Shown: one piece after another, positions 6,721 through 14,530 of the stretch | Layout of the letters: each line of letters starts with the position of its first letter | Position numbering within the stretch: position 1 is the stretch's first letter | Origin: CAYPQL01 sp964412905 | GTDB lineage: Bacteria; Patescibacteriota; Minisyncoccia; JAHIHE01; JAGLIN01 | DNA length: 23,865 bases | Assembly (NCBI GenBank): GCA_964412905.1 | Contig: CAYPQL010000019.1 | Location: 1 to 23,865, forward strand | Direction of reading: 5' to 3' | Program-made: the position numbers and the translations under genes | The notes under the pieces: generated by a model | The model's database searches: none | What the model was told of the DNA's origin: nothing | The model's input: only the letters and a program-made list of their open reading frames with translations

Positions 6721-7590
6721 ATGACTAGCATTCAAAGAATAATAAAAAAAACAGCCATTTTGCTAATCGCCGCGATTTTTGTATTTGTTTTATGCAAACT
6801 GATGTTTCCTGTAATTCCGGAACCGTGTTTTAACGGGATGTTTGATATCGGAGAAGATAAAATTGATTGCGGCGGAATTTGCCAAAAAGAATGTTCTCCT
6901 CCTCCAACGCCGCCCGATGTCAGCGAGATAAAAATTGAATGGTCCGAATCCATAAGAGACGGTGAAAATAATTATGATTTAGCCGCGAAAATTATAAACA
7001 ATAATTCTTCATGGGGAGTTTCTTCCGTGAATTATGTTTTCTTGATTTATAACAAGAACGGCGAAATCATAAAAACGGAAAAAGACAAAACATATATTAT
7101 GCCAAGCGGATTTTTGAAAGAGGACGGGGTAAAATATATAATTCAAGAAAACTTCAAAGCGGATTTTGAAATTGAAAAAGTTGAGATAGAATTATCCAAT
7201 TATGTCTGGAAAGAAATAAAAGATCCGCGCGATATTCCAAATTTTAATTCTAAAATCATAAATATCAAAGACAAAAAAAGCGAGTATGTTCATGGCGGTC
7301 CCGAGTTTTATTATGTCTATGGAGTTACTGAAAACACCTCTAAATACAGTTTTTACAGGGTTGACATTGATGTTGTCATATATAACGGCGCCGGCAAGCC
7401 GATTGCCACCGGAAAAACAAACCAATGGACTGTGTCGGGCGGAAACGGGTGGGAATTCAGGATTTTTTGGAATAATCCATTTCTGGACGACATTAGTTAT
7501 GTTGATTATCAGGCGCAAACAAATGTTTTTGACTCGGAAAATTTTATGAAAGAATTCGGAACCGGCGAAAAGTATACAATTCCGAGATGA
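6721..7590 (+). CDS. Membrane-anchored protein with Cys-rich DCGG motif, function unknown
   Basis: 289 residues. A single hydrophobic segment (residues about 12-30, AILLIAAIFVFVLCKLMFP) anchors the protein. It is followed by CFNGMFDIGEDKIDCGGICQ, a variant of the NGxxDxxExxxDCGGxCxxC motif found near the N termini of many secreted bacterial proteins; its four Cys probably pair outside the membrane. A Pro spacer (PPPTPPD) leads to two beta-rich segments (about 60-165 and 175-285) that look like extracellular immunoglobulin-like or FxLYD-like domains, inferred only from strand pattern. No catalytic motif. The ATG at 6721 is chosen because the upstream ATG at 6711 meets a stop after five codons. 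It stops with TGA and precedes rodA by 72 nt, so a role at the cell envelope is plausible. Confidence 0.8.
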   Translation: MTSIQRIIKKTAILLIAAIFVFVLCKLMFPVIPEPCFNGMFDIGEDKIDCGGICQKECSPPPTPPDVSEIKIEWSESIRDGENNYDLAAKIINNNSSWGVSSVNYVFLIYNKNGEIIKTEKDKTYIMPSGFLKEDGVKYIIQENFKADFEIEKVEIELSNYVWKEIKDPRDIPNFNSKIINIKDKKSEYVHGGPEFYYVYGVTENTSKYSFYRVDIDVVIYNGAGKPIATGKTNQWTVSGGNGWEFRIFWNNPFLDDISYVDYQAQTNVFDSENFMKEFGTGEKYTIPR

Positions 7591-7656
7591 TATTAGTATT
7601 AAGTATTTAGTATTTAGTATTAAGCTTGATACTCAATACTTAATACTAAATACTTA
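7591..7656. repeat. 7-nt periodic inverted repeat (hairpin) before rodA
   Basis: Left arm: agtatta, agtattt, agtattt, agtatta in perfect 7-nt register. Right arm: actcaat, acttaat, actaaat, actta. The right arm is the reverse complement of the left over about 18 bases (TAAGTATTTAGTATTAAG once one 7-mer is looped out). It fills the whole gap between two genes and could fold in RNA; there is no T-run. Confidence 0.75.
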
Positions 7657-7662
7657 TCTGCG

Positions 7663-8778
7663 ATGAATTTTATTCCAATAAATAAAATAGACAAAACGTT
7701 GTTTATCGCTGTCGCAATATTAATTCTCATGGGCCTGATAATAATTTTCAGCACATCTTACAGCTCTGCGGGAACTGATTTTTTTAATTTCAGAAAACAG
7801 CTTGTTTTTTCTTGCGCTGGAATTATATTAATGTTTACGGCAAGCTTTTTTGATTATAGGGCTTTGAAAAATTGGACGGGCATTCTTTATATTTTTGCCT
7901 GTTTTATTTTGGCCGCTGTTTTGTATTCAGGCTCTTTGGTGAGAGGATCTTCAAGCTGGTTCAACTTCGGTTTTTTTAATTTTCAGCCCGCGGAATTTGT
8001 AAAAATTATCGCCATAATCATTTTAGCCAAGTATCTGTCTCAGCCGGCCAATCTCTCGGGGGATTTGAAAAAAATCATAGTTTCCGGAATATATTTGTTT
8101 TTGCCGGTTCTGCTGATTATTTTCCAGCCTGATTTCGGCAGCGCGCTGGTTATAATCTTCGTCTGGTTCGCTATGCTTTTTATAATCGGAATAAATAAAA
8201 AATATTTGGCTTTGGTTTTGATTTTAGGGCTGTTTCTTTCCGCGTTAAGCTGGTCTTACGCTTTAAAAGACTATCAAAAAGACAGGATTATAACTTTTGT
8301 CAATCCGCAATCCGATCCTCATGGCGCGGGATATAATGTCATTCAATCAATAATAGCCGTCGGGTCTGGCGAGATTTGGGGGAAAGGCTTGGGGCGCGGT
8401 TCGCAAAGCCAATTAAATTTCTTGCCGGAAAAGCACACCGATTTTATCTTTGCCGTCGTCGCCGAAGAAATGGGTTTTATCGGCATCCTGCTTGTCCTTG
8501 GTTTTTTTGGAATTATTTTCTACCGATTTTTTTATATTATCAAAGAATCTCAAGATAACTTTGGCAAACTGCTTGTTCTGGGAACGGCTTTTATGCTGAT
8601 GTTCCATATTGTCGTCAATGCCGGAATGAATATGGGAATAATGCCGGTTACCGGAATACCCCTGCCATTCGTAAGCTATGGCGGAAGCTCTCTTGTCAGT
8701 ATGATGATTATGCTTGGCATAGTACAGAGCGTGTATATAAAAGGAAAGGGATATAAATTTAAAAAAGAAGAGGAATAA
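7663..8778 (+). CDS. rodA: RodA/FtsW SEDS-family peptidoglycan glycosyltransferase
   Basis: 371 residues with about ten membrane segments. SEDS landmarks in order: FSTSYSSA after the first helix; FNFQPAEFVKI; FQPDFGSALVI; the extracellular loop GAGYNVIQSIIAVGSGEIWG and SQLNFLPEKHTDFIFAVVAEE, in which the Asp in HTDFIF corresponds to the conserved catalytic region; and GIMPVTGIPLPFVSYGGSS near the C terminus. The SQxxFLPExHTDFIF wording fits RodA better than FtsW. It polymerises lipid II into glycan strands with a class B penicillin-binding protein, which is not in the window. Length is normal. The ATG follows the repeat hairpin by 6 nt without a Shine-Dalgarno. RodA versus FtsW is a judgment from motif wording. 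Confidence 0.93.
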   Translation: MNFIPINKIDKTLFIAVAILILMGLIIIFSTSYSSAGTDFFNFRKQLVFSCAGIILMFTASFFDYRALKNWTGILYIFACFILAAVLYSGSLVRGSSSWFNFGFFNFQPAEFVKIIAIIILAKYLSQPANLSGDLKKIIVSGIYLFLPVLLIIFQPDFGSALVIIFVWFAMLFIIGINKKYLALVLILGLFLSALSWSYALKDYQKDRIITFVNPQSDPHGAGYNVIQSIIAVGSGEIWGKGLGRGSQSQLNFLPEKHTDFIFAVVAEEMGFIGILLVLGFFGIIFYRFFYIIKESQDNFGKLLVLGTAFMLMFHIVVNAGMNMGIMPVTGIPLPFVSYGGSSLVSMMIMLGIVQSVYIKGKGYKFKKEEE

Positions 8779-8817
8779 ATTGTTGAATTGTTGTATTATT
8801 AAATTGTTATATTGCTT
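8778..8817. repeat. 8-nt periodic AT-rich repeat after rodA
   Basis: Consecutive 8-mers aattgttg, aattgttg, tattatta, aattgtta, tattgctt beginning inside the rodA stop codon. Confidence 0.6.
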
Positions 8818-8843
8818 GTATTTTTACGAAGTTAGTTATTTGT

Positions 8844-8871
8844 TTGCAATAACCAGAATTTATGCTAAAAT
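8844..8871 (+). promoter_or_regulatory. Extended -10 promoter for the glycyl-tRNA synthetase operon
   Basis: TTGCAA (8844-8849), 16-nt spacer, TGC plus TAAAAT (8863-8871). Transcription would start about 20 nt before the ATG at 8898. No T-box leader fits in this distance. Confidence 0.6.
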
Positions 8872-8897
8872 AAAAGCATTATTAATATATTTTATTT

Positions 8898-10292
8898 ATG
8901 ATAGAAAAAAACGAGGGTTTAATGGATAAAATCGTTTCTCTTGCCAAAAGGCGGGGTTTTGTTTTTCAGGGAAGCGAAATTTATGGAGGATTGGCAAATA
9001 CTTGGGACTACGGACCAGTTGGAGTAGAGCTGAAAAATAATATCAAGCAAGCTTGGTGGAAATTTTTTGTGAAGGACAGGAATGATGTCGCGGGAATTGA
9101 CGCGGCGATTTTTATGAATAAAAAAGTTTGGGAATCGTCAGGGCATGTGGGAGGATTTAACGACGCTCTCATTGACTGCAAATCTTGCAAAGCCAGGCTT
9201 CGGGCGGATCATTTGATTGAGGACGCTTTGAATATGAAAGTTGAAGGAATGAGTCCGGAAGAAATGACAAGGGTGGTCAAAGATAATAATGTGAAATGCC
9301 CCGTATGTTCAAAAAAAGATTGGACAGACGCCAGAAAATTCGGGCTGATGTTCAAAACTTATCAGGGAGTGGTTGAGGATGAAGGGAATATTATTTATCT
9401 TCGCCCGGAAACGGCGCAAGCAATGTTTATGAATTATAAAAATGTTTTAAATTCCACGAACAAAAAAATTCCGTTTGGAATCGCGCAGATTGGAAAGGCG
9501 TTCCGCAACGAGATAACTCCGGGAAATTTCATATTTCGCACTATTGAATTTGAACAGATGGAAATTGAATATTTTATTGAAGAAAAAGATTGGGAAAAAT
9601 ATTTTGAGTATTGGCGGGATCAAATGGCGGACTGGCTTGATTATATCGGAATTAAGAAAAATAATTACAGCGTTCGCGAGCATAGCAAAGACGAACTTTC
9701 GCATTATAGCAAAAAAACGATAGACTACGAATACAATTTTCCGTTCGGAACCAAAGAGCTTTACGGCCTGGCGTATCGGACGAATTTTGACTTGATGAAC
9801 CATCAAAACTCCAGCGGGCAGAATATGGAATATTTTGACGCGGAAAACAATCGCCGCTACATCCCGCATGTCATTGAACCGACTTTCGGCGTGGACAGGA
9901 CTGTCCTCGCGGCAATGGTTGACGCGTATTCTGAAGAAGAAGCTCCGACGGCGAGCGGCAAAACGGAAACAAGAGTGGTAATGAAATTTAACAAAAATAT
10001 CGCGCCCGTAAAAGTGGCGATTCTGCCTTTGTCCAAGAAGCCCGAATTAAGCAAAAAAGCGAAAGAAGTTTTTGACTTGGTGAAAAAAGATTTCACCGGC
10101 TATTACGACGAAACCCAAAGCATCGGCAAACGCTACCGCCGCCAAGACGAAATCGGCACGCCATATTGCGTCACGGTTGATTTTGAAAGCTTGGAAGATA
10201 ACGCGGTGACGGTGAGAGATAGAGATACAATGAAGCAGGAAAGGGTGAAGATTGGGGAGCTGAGAGAGTATTTACAGGAAAAATTAAGTTAA
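8898..10292 (+). CDS. glyQS: Glycyl-tRNA synthetase, single-chain dimeric type
   Basis: 464 residues, class II synthetase of the alpha2 (GRS1/eukaryote-like) type rather than the alpha2beta2 type. It joins glycine to tRNA-Gly using ATP. Features in order: GFVFQGSEIYGGLANTWDYG at the N terminus with motif 1 following (GVELKNNIKQAWW); a zinc-binding insertion with CKSCKAR and later CPVCSKKDW; LRPETAQAMF; motif 2 FRNEITPGNFIFRTIEFEQM; motif 3 PHVIEPTFGVDRTVLAAM; and a C-terminal anticodon-binding domain (APVKVAILPL to the end, with GKRYRRQDEIGTPYC). Length is typical. The start is the ATG closest to the promoter; a second Met (MDKIVSLAKRRG) eight codons on is an alternative. First gene of a tight four-gene unit; its tRNA-Gly(UCC) substrate lies at 20155. 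Confidence 0.96.
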   Translation: MIEKNEGLMDKIVSLAKRRGFVFQGSEIYGGLANTWDYGPVGVELKNNIKQAWWKFFVKDRNDVAGIDAAIFMNKKVWESSGHVGGFNDALIDCKSCKARLRADHLIEDALNMKVEGMSPEEMTRVVKDNNVKCPVCSKKDWTDARKFGLMFKTYQGVVEDEGNIIYLRPETAQAMFMNYKNVLNSTNKKIPFGIAQIGKAFRNEITPGNFIFRTIEFEQMEIEYFIEEKDWEKYFEYWRDQMADWLDYIGIKKNNYSVREHSKDELSHYSKKTIDYEYNFPFGTKELYGLAYRTNFDLMNHQNSSGQNMEYFDAENNRRYIPHVIEPTFGVDRTVLAAMVDAYSEEEAPTASGKTETRVVMKFNKNIAPVKVAILPLSKKPELSKKAKEVFDLVKKDFTGYYDETQSIGKRYRRQDEIGTPYCVTVDFESLEDNAVTVRDRDTMKQERVKIGELREYLQEKLS

Positions 10293-10310
10293 TCTAATTA
10301 TTTTATAGAT

Positions 10311-10805
10311 ATGCCTTTAGCTGTCACTCATGTTGCCCCTGCTATTTTATTGTTTAATTTTTTTAAGAAAAAATTTAATATCGGAAAATACGGATTTTCA
10401 CACGCTGTATTTATTTCTGCGATAGGAGCGCTTTTGTCGGATACGGATATTTTTTTGGGAAGATTTTTGCAACTATTCGGTTATGATTTGGCACATGGAA
10501 GTTATACACATACTACATTTTTTGCGTTAATTTTTCTTCTGCCCGCTGTAATATTTTATCTATTTAAAAAATATCGACTAACTTTATTTTTTTCGCTCTT
10601 AGGACTTGGAATAATTTTGCATATATTTCTGGATTATTTCATCGGCGGCGGAGCGGAAGCCGGAATAATGTGGTTTTTCCCTTTTAGCGATCATTCCTAT
10701 AAAATCCACCTTCTTTCAACCCTGTCTTTTCCGCTTTGGGCGATAGAACTTGATGCCGTAGTTTTGTTGGGATGGATATATTTTAAATCAGGTTCGTTTA
10801 AATAA
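10311..10805 (+). CDS. Membrane-bound metal-dependent hydrolase (YdjM/DUF457-like)
   Basis: 164 residues with four or so hydrophobic helices. Conserved polar residues lie where the YdjM-type family keeps them: THVAPAI (H7), H31, GALLSDTDIF (D44, D46), AHGSYTHTTFFAL (H62, H67), LHIFLDYF (H104, D108) and WFFPFSDHSY (D127, H128). These probably bind metal at the membrane surface. The reaction is not established for this family; it has been described as LexA-regulated in enteric bacteria and is distantly related to phospholipase-like integral membrane hydrolases. It starts 18 nt after glyQS and is followed by the Nif3-like gene after 21 nt, so it is co-transcribed with both. Confidence 0.75.
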   Translation: MPLAVTHVAPAILLFNFFKKKFNIGKYGFSHAVFISAIGALLSDTDIFLGRFLQLFGYDLAHGSYTHTTFFALIFLLPAVIFYLFKKYRLTLFFSLLGLGIILHIFLDYFIGGGAEAGIMWFFPFSDHSYKIHLLSTLSFPLWAIELDAVVLLGWIYFKSGSFK

Positions 10806-10826
10806 TCAGAATATCAAAGCAAACAT

Positions 10827-11765
10827 ATGACAACACAACAAATTTATGATTTGGCAATAAAGATGGGACGCGTTGCTGATCCGCGAGGGGAGAAGAAAAT
10901 CAAAGAGATAATGAGAAGGCGGAAAGAGCGGTTTGAAAAAATGAGCGCGGAAGAAAAAAAATATTATAACAAAGAGAAGCTTATTAATCCTTATCCCGAT
11001 TCCATTATTTTTGTCGGCTCTTCGGATAAAAAAATCAAAAAGATTTTAGCCGGAATAGACATTGATACGGCGGAAGTTCTTTTGGCTGATAAATTAGGCG
11101 AGGTTGATTTAATAATTTCTCATCATCCTATCTGGCCGAATGTGCCGGAAGCAATGGATATGCAAGTTGATTATCTTAATCAATGCGGGATTCCTATAAA
11201 TATTGCGGAATGGCTTACGCAGGAACGATCAAAAGAGATTGAAAGATTAACTAAACCAATCAACCATTTAAGAACTATAGATAATGTGAAGTTGCTTGGA
11301 ATGTCGCTTATTGCTCCTCATACGCCAATGGATATTTTAGCGGCTGATTTTATTGATAAAATTATTAAGAAGAAAAAAGCGCGATATGTAAGCGAAATTA
11401 TGGATATATTAATGGAAATTCCGGAATATCAAATCGCGGCAAAAGAAGGATTCGGCCCGTCATTATTTTCCGGACAAAAAGATAATCGAACCGGCAAGAT
11501 CGTATTTGGATTTTTTGGCGGCACTTCTTCTTCCGTTAAAATTTACGAGAAAATGTCTCAGGCTGGCATCGGCACTATAATAGATATGCATATTGGAGAA
11601 GAAAGCAGGAAAGAGGCAGAAAAATATCATATAAATATCGTAATAGCCGGGCATTATTCTTCAGATTCTTTGGGCACAAATTTATTTCTTGATGAGATAG
11701 AGAAAAAAGGGATCGAAATAATTCCATGTTCGGGTTTAATTAGAGTGAAGAGATTTAAAAAATAA
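10827..11765 (+). CDS. Nif3-like dinuclear metal protein with unusual N terminus
   Basis: 312 residues. Nif3/YbgI-family marks: GIDIDTAEVLLAD, DLIISHHPIW (H99, H100), APHTPMD (H165, D169), and near the end IAGHYSSDSLGTN (H276, D280), followed by the usual GIEIIPCSGL. These His and Asp residues sit where the family binds two metal ions; the last ligand is usually Glu and is Asp here. Unusually, about 60 residues precede the core, including a Lys/Arg/Glu-rich helix (KKIKEIMRRRKERFEKMSAE) with a basic face. Family function is uncertain (GTP cyclohydrolase 1 type 2-like by annotation only; ring-shaped hexamers in known structures). Third gene of the glyQS unit, 13 nt before the peptidase gene. 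Confidence 0.8.
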   Translation: MTTQQIYDLAIKMGRVADPRGEKKIKEIMRRRKERFEKMSAEEKKYYNKEKLINPYPDSIIFVGSSDKKIKKILAGIDIDTAEVLLADKLGEVDLIISHHPIWPNVPEAMDMQVDYLNQCGIPINIAEWLTQERSKEIERLTKPINHLRTIDNVKLLGMSLIAPHTPMDILAADFIDKIIKKKKARYVSEIMDILMEIPEYQIAAKEGFGPSLFSGQKDNRTGKIVFGFFGGTSSSVKIYEKMSQAGIGTIIDMHIGEESRKEAEKYHINIVIAGHYSSDSLGTNLFLDEIEKKGIEIIPCSGLIRVKRFKK

Positions 11766-11778
11766 ATTTATCATAATT

Positions 11779-13581
11779 ATGCTGAAACCGAAACGAACCA
11801 CATGGAACCTTAAGCCGCTTTTTAAAAACGACAATGATTCGGCAATGGTGGAAGAGAGAAAAACAGTTGAGCGCGAAAGCTATAAATTTATCAATAAATG
11901 GCGCGATCGCACAGATTATTTAGAGAATCCGAAGATCTTAAAGCAAGTGCTGGATGAATATGAAAATTGGCAAAGATATTACGGGACCGCCGGCAAAGAG
12001 GGAAACTATTTTAGCTTGCGTACCGCGCAGGATCAAAATAATCCAAAACTAAAAGCGAAATACAATAAAATTCAAGATTTCAGCAATAAGATTCTGAATG
12101 ATATTCAATTTTTTACTTTGAGAATTGCCAGAATTTCATCTAGCCGACAAAAAGAATTTTTGGATTTTCCAGACTTGAAAAATTACAAGCATTTTCTAGA
12201 AAAGATATTTGCCGAATCTAAATATCTGTTAAGCGAGCCGGAGGAAAAAATTCTTAACCTTAAAGCGCTTCCGGCGTATATAAACTGGGTGAATATGACT
12301 GAAGGATTTTTAGCGAAAGAAGAGCGGATGGTACTGGGAAGCGATGGAAAAAAAGCGAAGAAAAGTTTTTCGGAAATATTAAGCTTAACGAGTGATAAAA
12401 AAAAGAAGATAAGAGATGTTGCCGCTATTGCAGTAAATGATGTCTTCAAAGAAAACGCCGAAATTGCGGAAGCGGAAATGAATTCTATAATGGCGGATAA
12501 GAAAATTAACGATGAATTGCGCGGATTTATCCGGCCTGATTCATCTATGCATTTAAGCGACGACATTGACAGCCGAATTGCCGATGTTTTAGTCGGGGCG
12601 GCAGTCGCAAGATTTGATATTTCCAAAAAATATTATCGTTTGAAAGCGAAATTATTCGGCGTAAAAAGACTAAAATATTACGAACGCAATGTTGAATACG
12701 GCAAAAAGAACAAAACATATTCTTATCAAGAAGCGGTAAATTTAGTGCATAATGTTTTTAGCAAAGCCGATAAAGAATTTGGAAATATTTTTAAGGAATT
12801 TGTTGATAACGGACATATGGATGTTTATCCGAAAAAAGGGAAAAGCGGGGGAGCTTTTTGTATACGCCATTTAATCAGCCACCCGACTTTTATCCTTTTG
12901 AACCATACAGAAAAAATGCGCGATATTTTTACTATTGCTCATGAATCGGGACACGGAATAAATAGTGAGCTAATAAAGAAAAAGCAAAATTCTTTGAATT
13001 CCGGCGGAACCTTTTTTGCCTCAGAAGTTGCCAGTAAATTAATGGAAGAATTTACTTTCGACGGATTATTGAAAGAAGAAAACGATGAATTGCGCTTGCA
13101 AGCAATGATGATGAAACTAAACGATGAAATTATTCATATTTTTATGACAGCGGCCGAAAATAAATTTGAATTTGAGCTTCATCAAAAATTTAGAGAAAAG
13201 GGGTATGTTTCAAAAGAAGAAATCGGGCAATTGCACAAGCGATACGCGATTGAATATATGGGCAACGCCGTTGAACAAACTCCTGGATCGGAAAATTGGT
13301 GGATGCATATTATCCATTTAAGAGTTTTCTTTTATAATTATCAATACGCCGCGGGTATTTTAATCGCCAAGGCTTTGCATAATTTTGCTAAAAAAGATTC
13401 GGAGTTTATTTTTAAGATTAAGGAATTTTTATCAGCAGGAACTTCGGAATCTCCTAAAGAAATATTTAAAAATATCGGCATAGATATTACTGATAAAAAT
13501 TTCTGGAATAAAGGAATAGACGAAGTTGAGGAATTATTAAACGAAACAGAAAAATTGGCCAAGAAATTAGGAAAGATATAG
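11779..13581 (+). CDS. pepF: Oligoendopeptidase F-like M3 zinc metallopeptidase
   Basis: 600 residues, the usual length. The opening TTWNLKPLFKND is typical of PepF. Zinc site HESGH (H388, E389, H392) with the third ligand Glu416 in FFASEVASKLMEEF; the substrate-binding segment QTPGSENWWMHIIHLRVFFYNYQYAAG follows, and it ends with the family helix region. There is no signal peptide, so it probably cleaves short peptides in the cytoplasm, perhaps recycling imported or degraded peptides. Within the motif, HESGHGIN replaces the more usual HELGHAxH, a mild variation. Last gene of the glyQS unit; a TGTCAT-type repeat begins 8 nt behind its TAG stop. Confidence 0.95.
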   Translation: MLKPKRTTWNLKPLFKNDNDSAMVEERKTVERESYKFINKWRDRTDYLENPKILKQVLDEYENWQRYYGTAGKEGNYFSLRTAQDQNNPKLKAKYNKIQDFSNKILNDIQFFTLRIARISSSRQKEFLDFPDLKNYKHFLEKIFAESKYLLSEPEEKILNLKALPAYINWVNMTEGFLAKEERMVLGSDGKKAKKSFSEILSLTSDKKKKIRDVAAIAVNDVFKENAEIAEAEMNSIMADKKINDELRGFIRPDSSMHLSDDIDSRIADVLVGAAVARFDISKKYYRLKAKLFGVKRLKYYERNVEYGKKNKTYSYQEAVNLVHNVFSKADKEFGNIFKEFVDNGHMDVYPKKGKSGGAFCIRHLISHPTFILLNHTEKMRDIFTIAHESGHGINSELIKKKQNSLNSGGTFFASEVASKLMEEFTFDGLLKEENDELRLQAMMMKLNDEIIHIFMTAAENKFEFELHQKFREKGYVSKEEIGQLHKRYAIEYMGNAVEQTPGSENWWMHIIHLRVFFYNYQYAAGILIAKALHNFAKKDSEFIFKIKEFLSAGTSESPKEIFKNIGIDITDKNFWNKGIDEVEELLNETEKLAKKLGKI

Positions 13582-13588
13582 AATAGTT

Positions 13589-13613
13589 ATAGTTCGACAA
13601 GCTCACTATGACA
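13589..13613. repeat. Short dispersed repeat of the GAGCTTGTCGAA/ATGACA type
   Basis: ATAGTTCGACAAGCTCACTA then TGACA. Ends ATAGT/ACTAT are complementary. It has the same ATGACA end as the larger elements in the window and sits right behind pepF. Confidence 0.5.
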
Positions 13614-13655
13614 CATAATCATAAAAATCACATTTAATCCATAAAAATAAAATCT

Positions 13656-13958
13656 ATGAAACTGATTGACGAAAAAATTATAGACGATTTGTTTGAGTCG
13701 CTGGGATTGAGGTTTCTTGCCGAGAAGGAGCAGAAGGAAATTATGACGAGGATTCTGGAGCTGATCAGCAAAAGGGCGGGGCTGAAAATCGTGGGGAAAT
13801 TCAGCGACAAGGAAGTGGAGGAGTTTAACAAAATTCCCGCGGATGATTTGGCGCGGATGGAAGATTTTATGCTTGCCAAAAACGCCGGCGCCAAGAAAAT
13901 TTTCCAACAAGAAGCGGAGCTGGTGAAAGGAGAGATATTAAAAGAAAAAGAGGTATAA
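13656..13958 (+). CDS. Small helical protein, DUF5663-like, function unknown
   Basis: 100 residues, almost all predicted helical and charged: MKLIDEKIIDDLFESLGL, then LAEKEQKEIMTRILELISKR and FSDKEVEEFNKIPADD. The ELGL-xx-L-xx-EEKxxxL layout recalls the small Patescibacteria family DUF5663, but I cannot confirm this. There is no membrane segment or catalytic motif. The codons are richer in G and C than in the flanking repeats. It stands between two blocks of repeats with no Shine-Dalgarno. Confidence 0.75.
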   Translation: MKLIDEKIIDDLFESLGLRFLAEKEQKEIMTRILELISKRAGLKIVGKFSDKEVEEFNKIPADDLARMEDFMLAKNAGAKKIFQQEAELVKGEILKEKEV

Positions 13959-14003
13959 ATTTCCAATTTCCATTGAATTTTCAATGAAACAATTTTCAAG
14001 TTT
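13959..14003. repeat. 7-nt periodic spacer
   Basis: 7-mers atttcca, atttcca, ttgaatt, ttcaatg lead from the stop codon of the 100-residue gene into the next palindromic repeat; ATTGAA/TTCAAT can pair. Confidence 0.45.
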
Positions 14004-14030
14004 TGTCATCCTGAATTTATTTCAGGACCT
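14004..14030. repeat. TGTCAT-type palindromic repeat
   Basis: TTGTCATCCTGAA, loop TTTAT, TTCAGGACC. It is the same unit as 75-101 in the opposite orientation, differing in 3 of 27 positions, two of them in the loop. Confidence 0.7.
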
Positions 14031-14079
14031 GTCTCGCTAATAGGTTTTAGCTTTATATATTTTTCGTGAGAATTCAGCT

Positions 14080-14279
14080 TGTCATCCCGAGCGAAGTTTT
14101 GGAGCCTCAGCGACAAAACGAAGCCGAGGGATCTGTGAGCGGATAAAGTGTGGTTTTACAATATTCTTGTTTAGCAATAAATATTTCGCGAGAACAGATT
14201 CCTCCACTCCGCTACGCCCTGTTCTTAAAATTTACAGAGTAAATTTTAAGAACAGGGCTACGCTCCGGTCGGAATGACA
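14080..14279. mobile_element. 200-bp MITE-like palindromic element
   Basis: Ends TGTCATCCCGA and TCGGAATGACA are inverted repeats with 10 of 11 matches. The left half contains GTTTTG...CAAAAC and ATCCC...GGGAT pairs; the right half contains a 41-nt palindrome (14217-14257). It has no coding capacity. Its last bases, ATGACA, create a false start codon for the following ORF. With 13959-14030 it fills the 339-nt gap between genes. Confidence 0.65.
14217..14257. repeat. Perfect 18-bp hairpin
   Basis: CCCTGTTCTTAAAATTTA, loop CAGAG, TAAATTTTAAGAACAGGG. No T-run follows, so it is not a standard terminator. It lies inside the element at 14080-14279. Confidence 0.85.
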
Positions 14280-14297
14280 CAAATTAAAACCCATAAA

Positions 14298-14477
14298 ATG
14301 AAAAAATTGACTGATGAGGAAAAAATCAAAAGGATAAAAGATTTGTATGATGAATTTCATTCAAAGATTTTGGTTTTGCTGAAAAAGCAGTCAGAGTTGC
14401 TTGAAAGGTCAATCAAGCTGGCTGATGAAAAGAAGCTTAATGAGGTTAGAGATAAGATTAAGAAAATTGAGAAATAA
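14298..14477 (+). CDS. 59-residue charged coiled-coil protein
   Basis: MKKLTDEEKIKRIKDLYDEF and onwards: a single amphipathic helix or coiled coil, rich in Lys, Glu and Leu, with heptad-like leucines (ILVLLKKQSELLERSIKLAD). There are no Cys and no membrane segment. The frame opens eight codons earlier at 14274, but that ATG is the end of the repeat element, so 14298 is preferred. It is separated from the next gene by 53 nt of AT-rich periodic sequence. Function unknown; a small structural or regulatory partner of the next protein is possible only by position. Confidence 0.6.
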   Translation: MKKLTDEEKIKRIKDLYDEFHSKILVLLKKQSELLERSIKLADEKKLNEVRDKIKKIEK

Positions 14478-14530
14478 TTATTAAATTGCTAAATTGTTTG
14501 AGAGTTATTTTTATTTTTTAAATTAAAAAT
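14478..14530. repeat. 8-nt periodic AT-rich spacer
   Basis: taaattgc (14482-14489) and taaattgt (14490-14497) in tandem, then T-rich sequence up to the next ATG. No promoter was recognised. Confidence 0.4.

Noticed and set aside
6721..7590. TGA recoded as glycine (Gracilibacteria-type code)
   Set aside because: This gene stops at TGA and no long ORF in the window needs TGA to be read through.
8872..8897. T-box riboswitch before glycyl-tRNA synthetase
   Set aside because: Only about 20 nt separate the predicted transcription start and the ATG, and no specifier or terminator structures are seen.
9447..9869. 140-residue minus-strand frame opposite glyQS, and similar long minus frames at 4255-4680 and 12183-12626
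   Set aside because: Each is a shadow of a strongly supported + strand gene, with composition set by the opposite codons and no motif of its own.
14274..14297. Upstream start ATG at 14274 for the 59-residue protein
   Set aside because: This ATG is the terminal ATGACA of the repeat element; ATG 14298 begins a plausible protein (MKKLTDEE).
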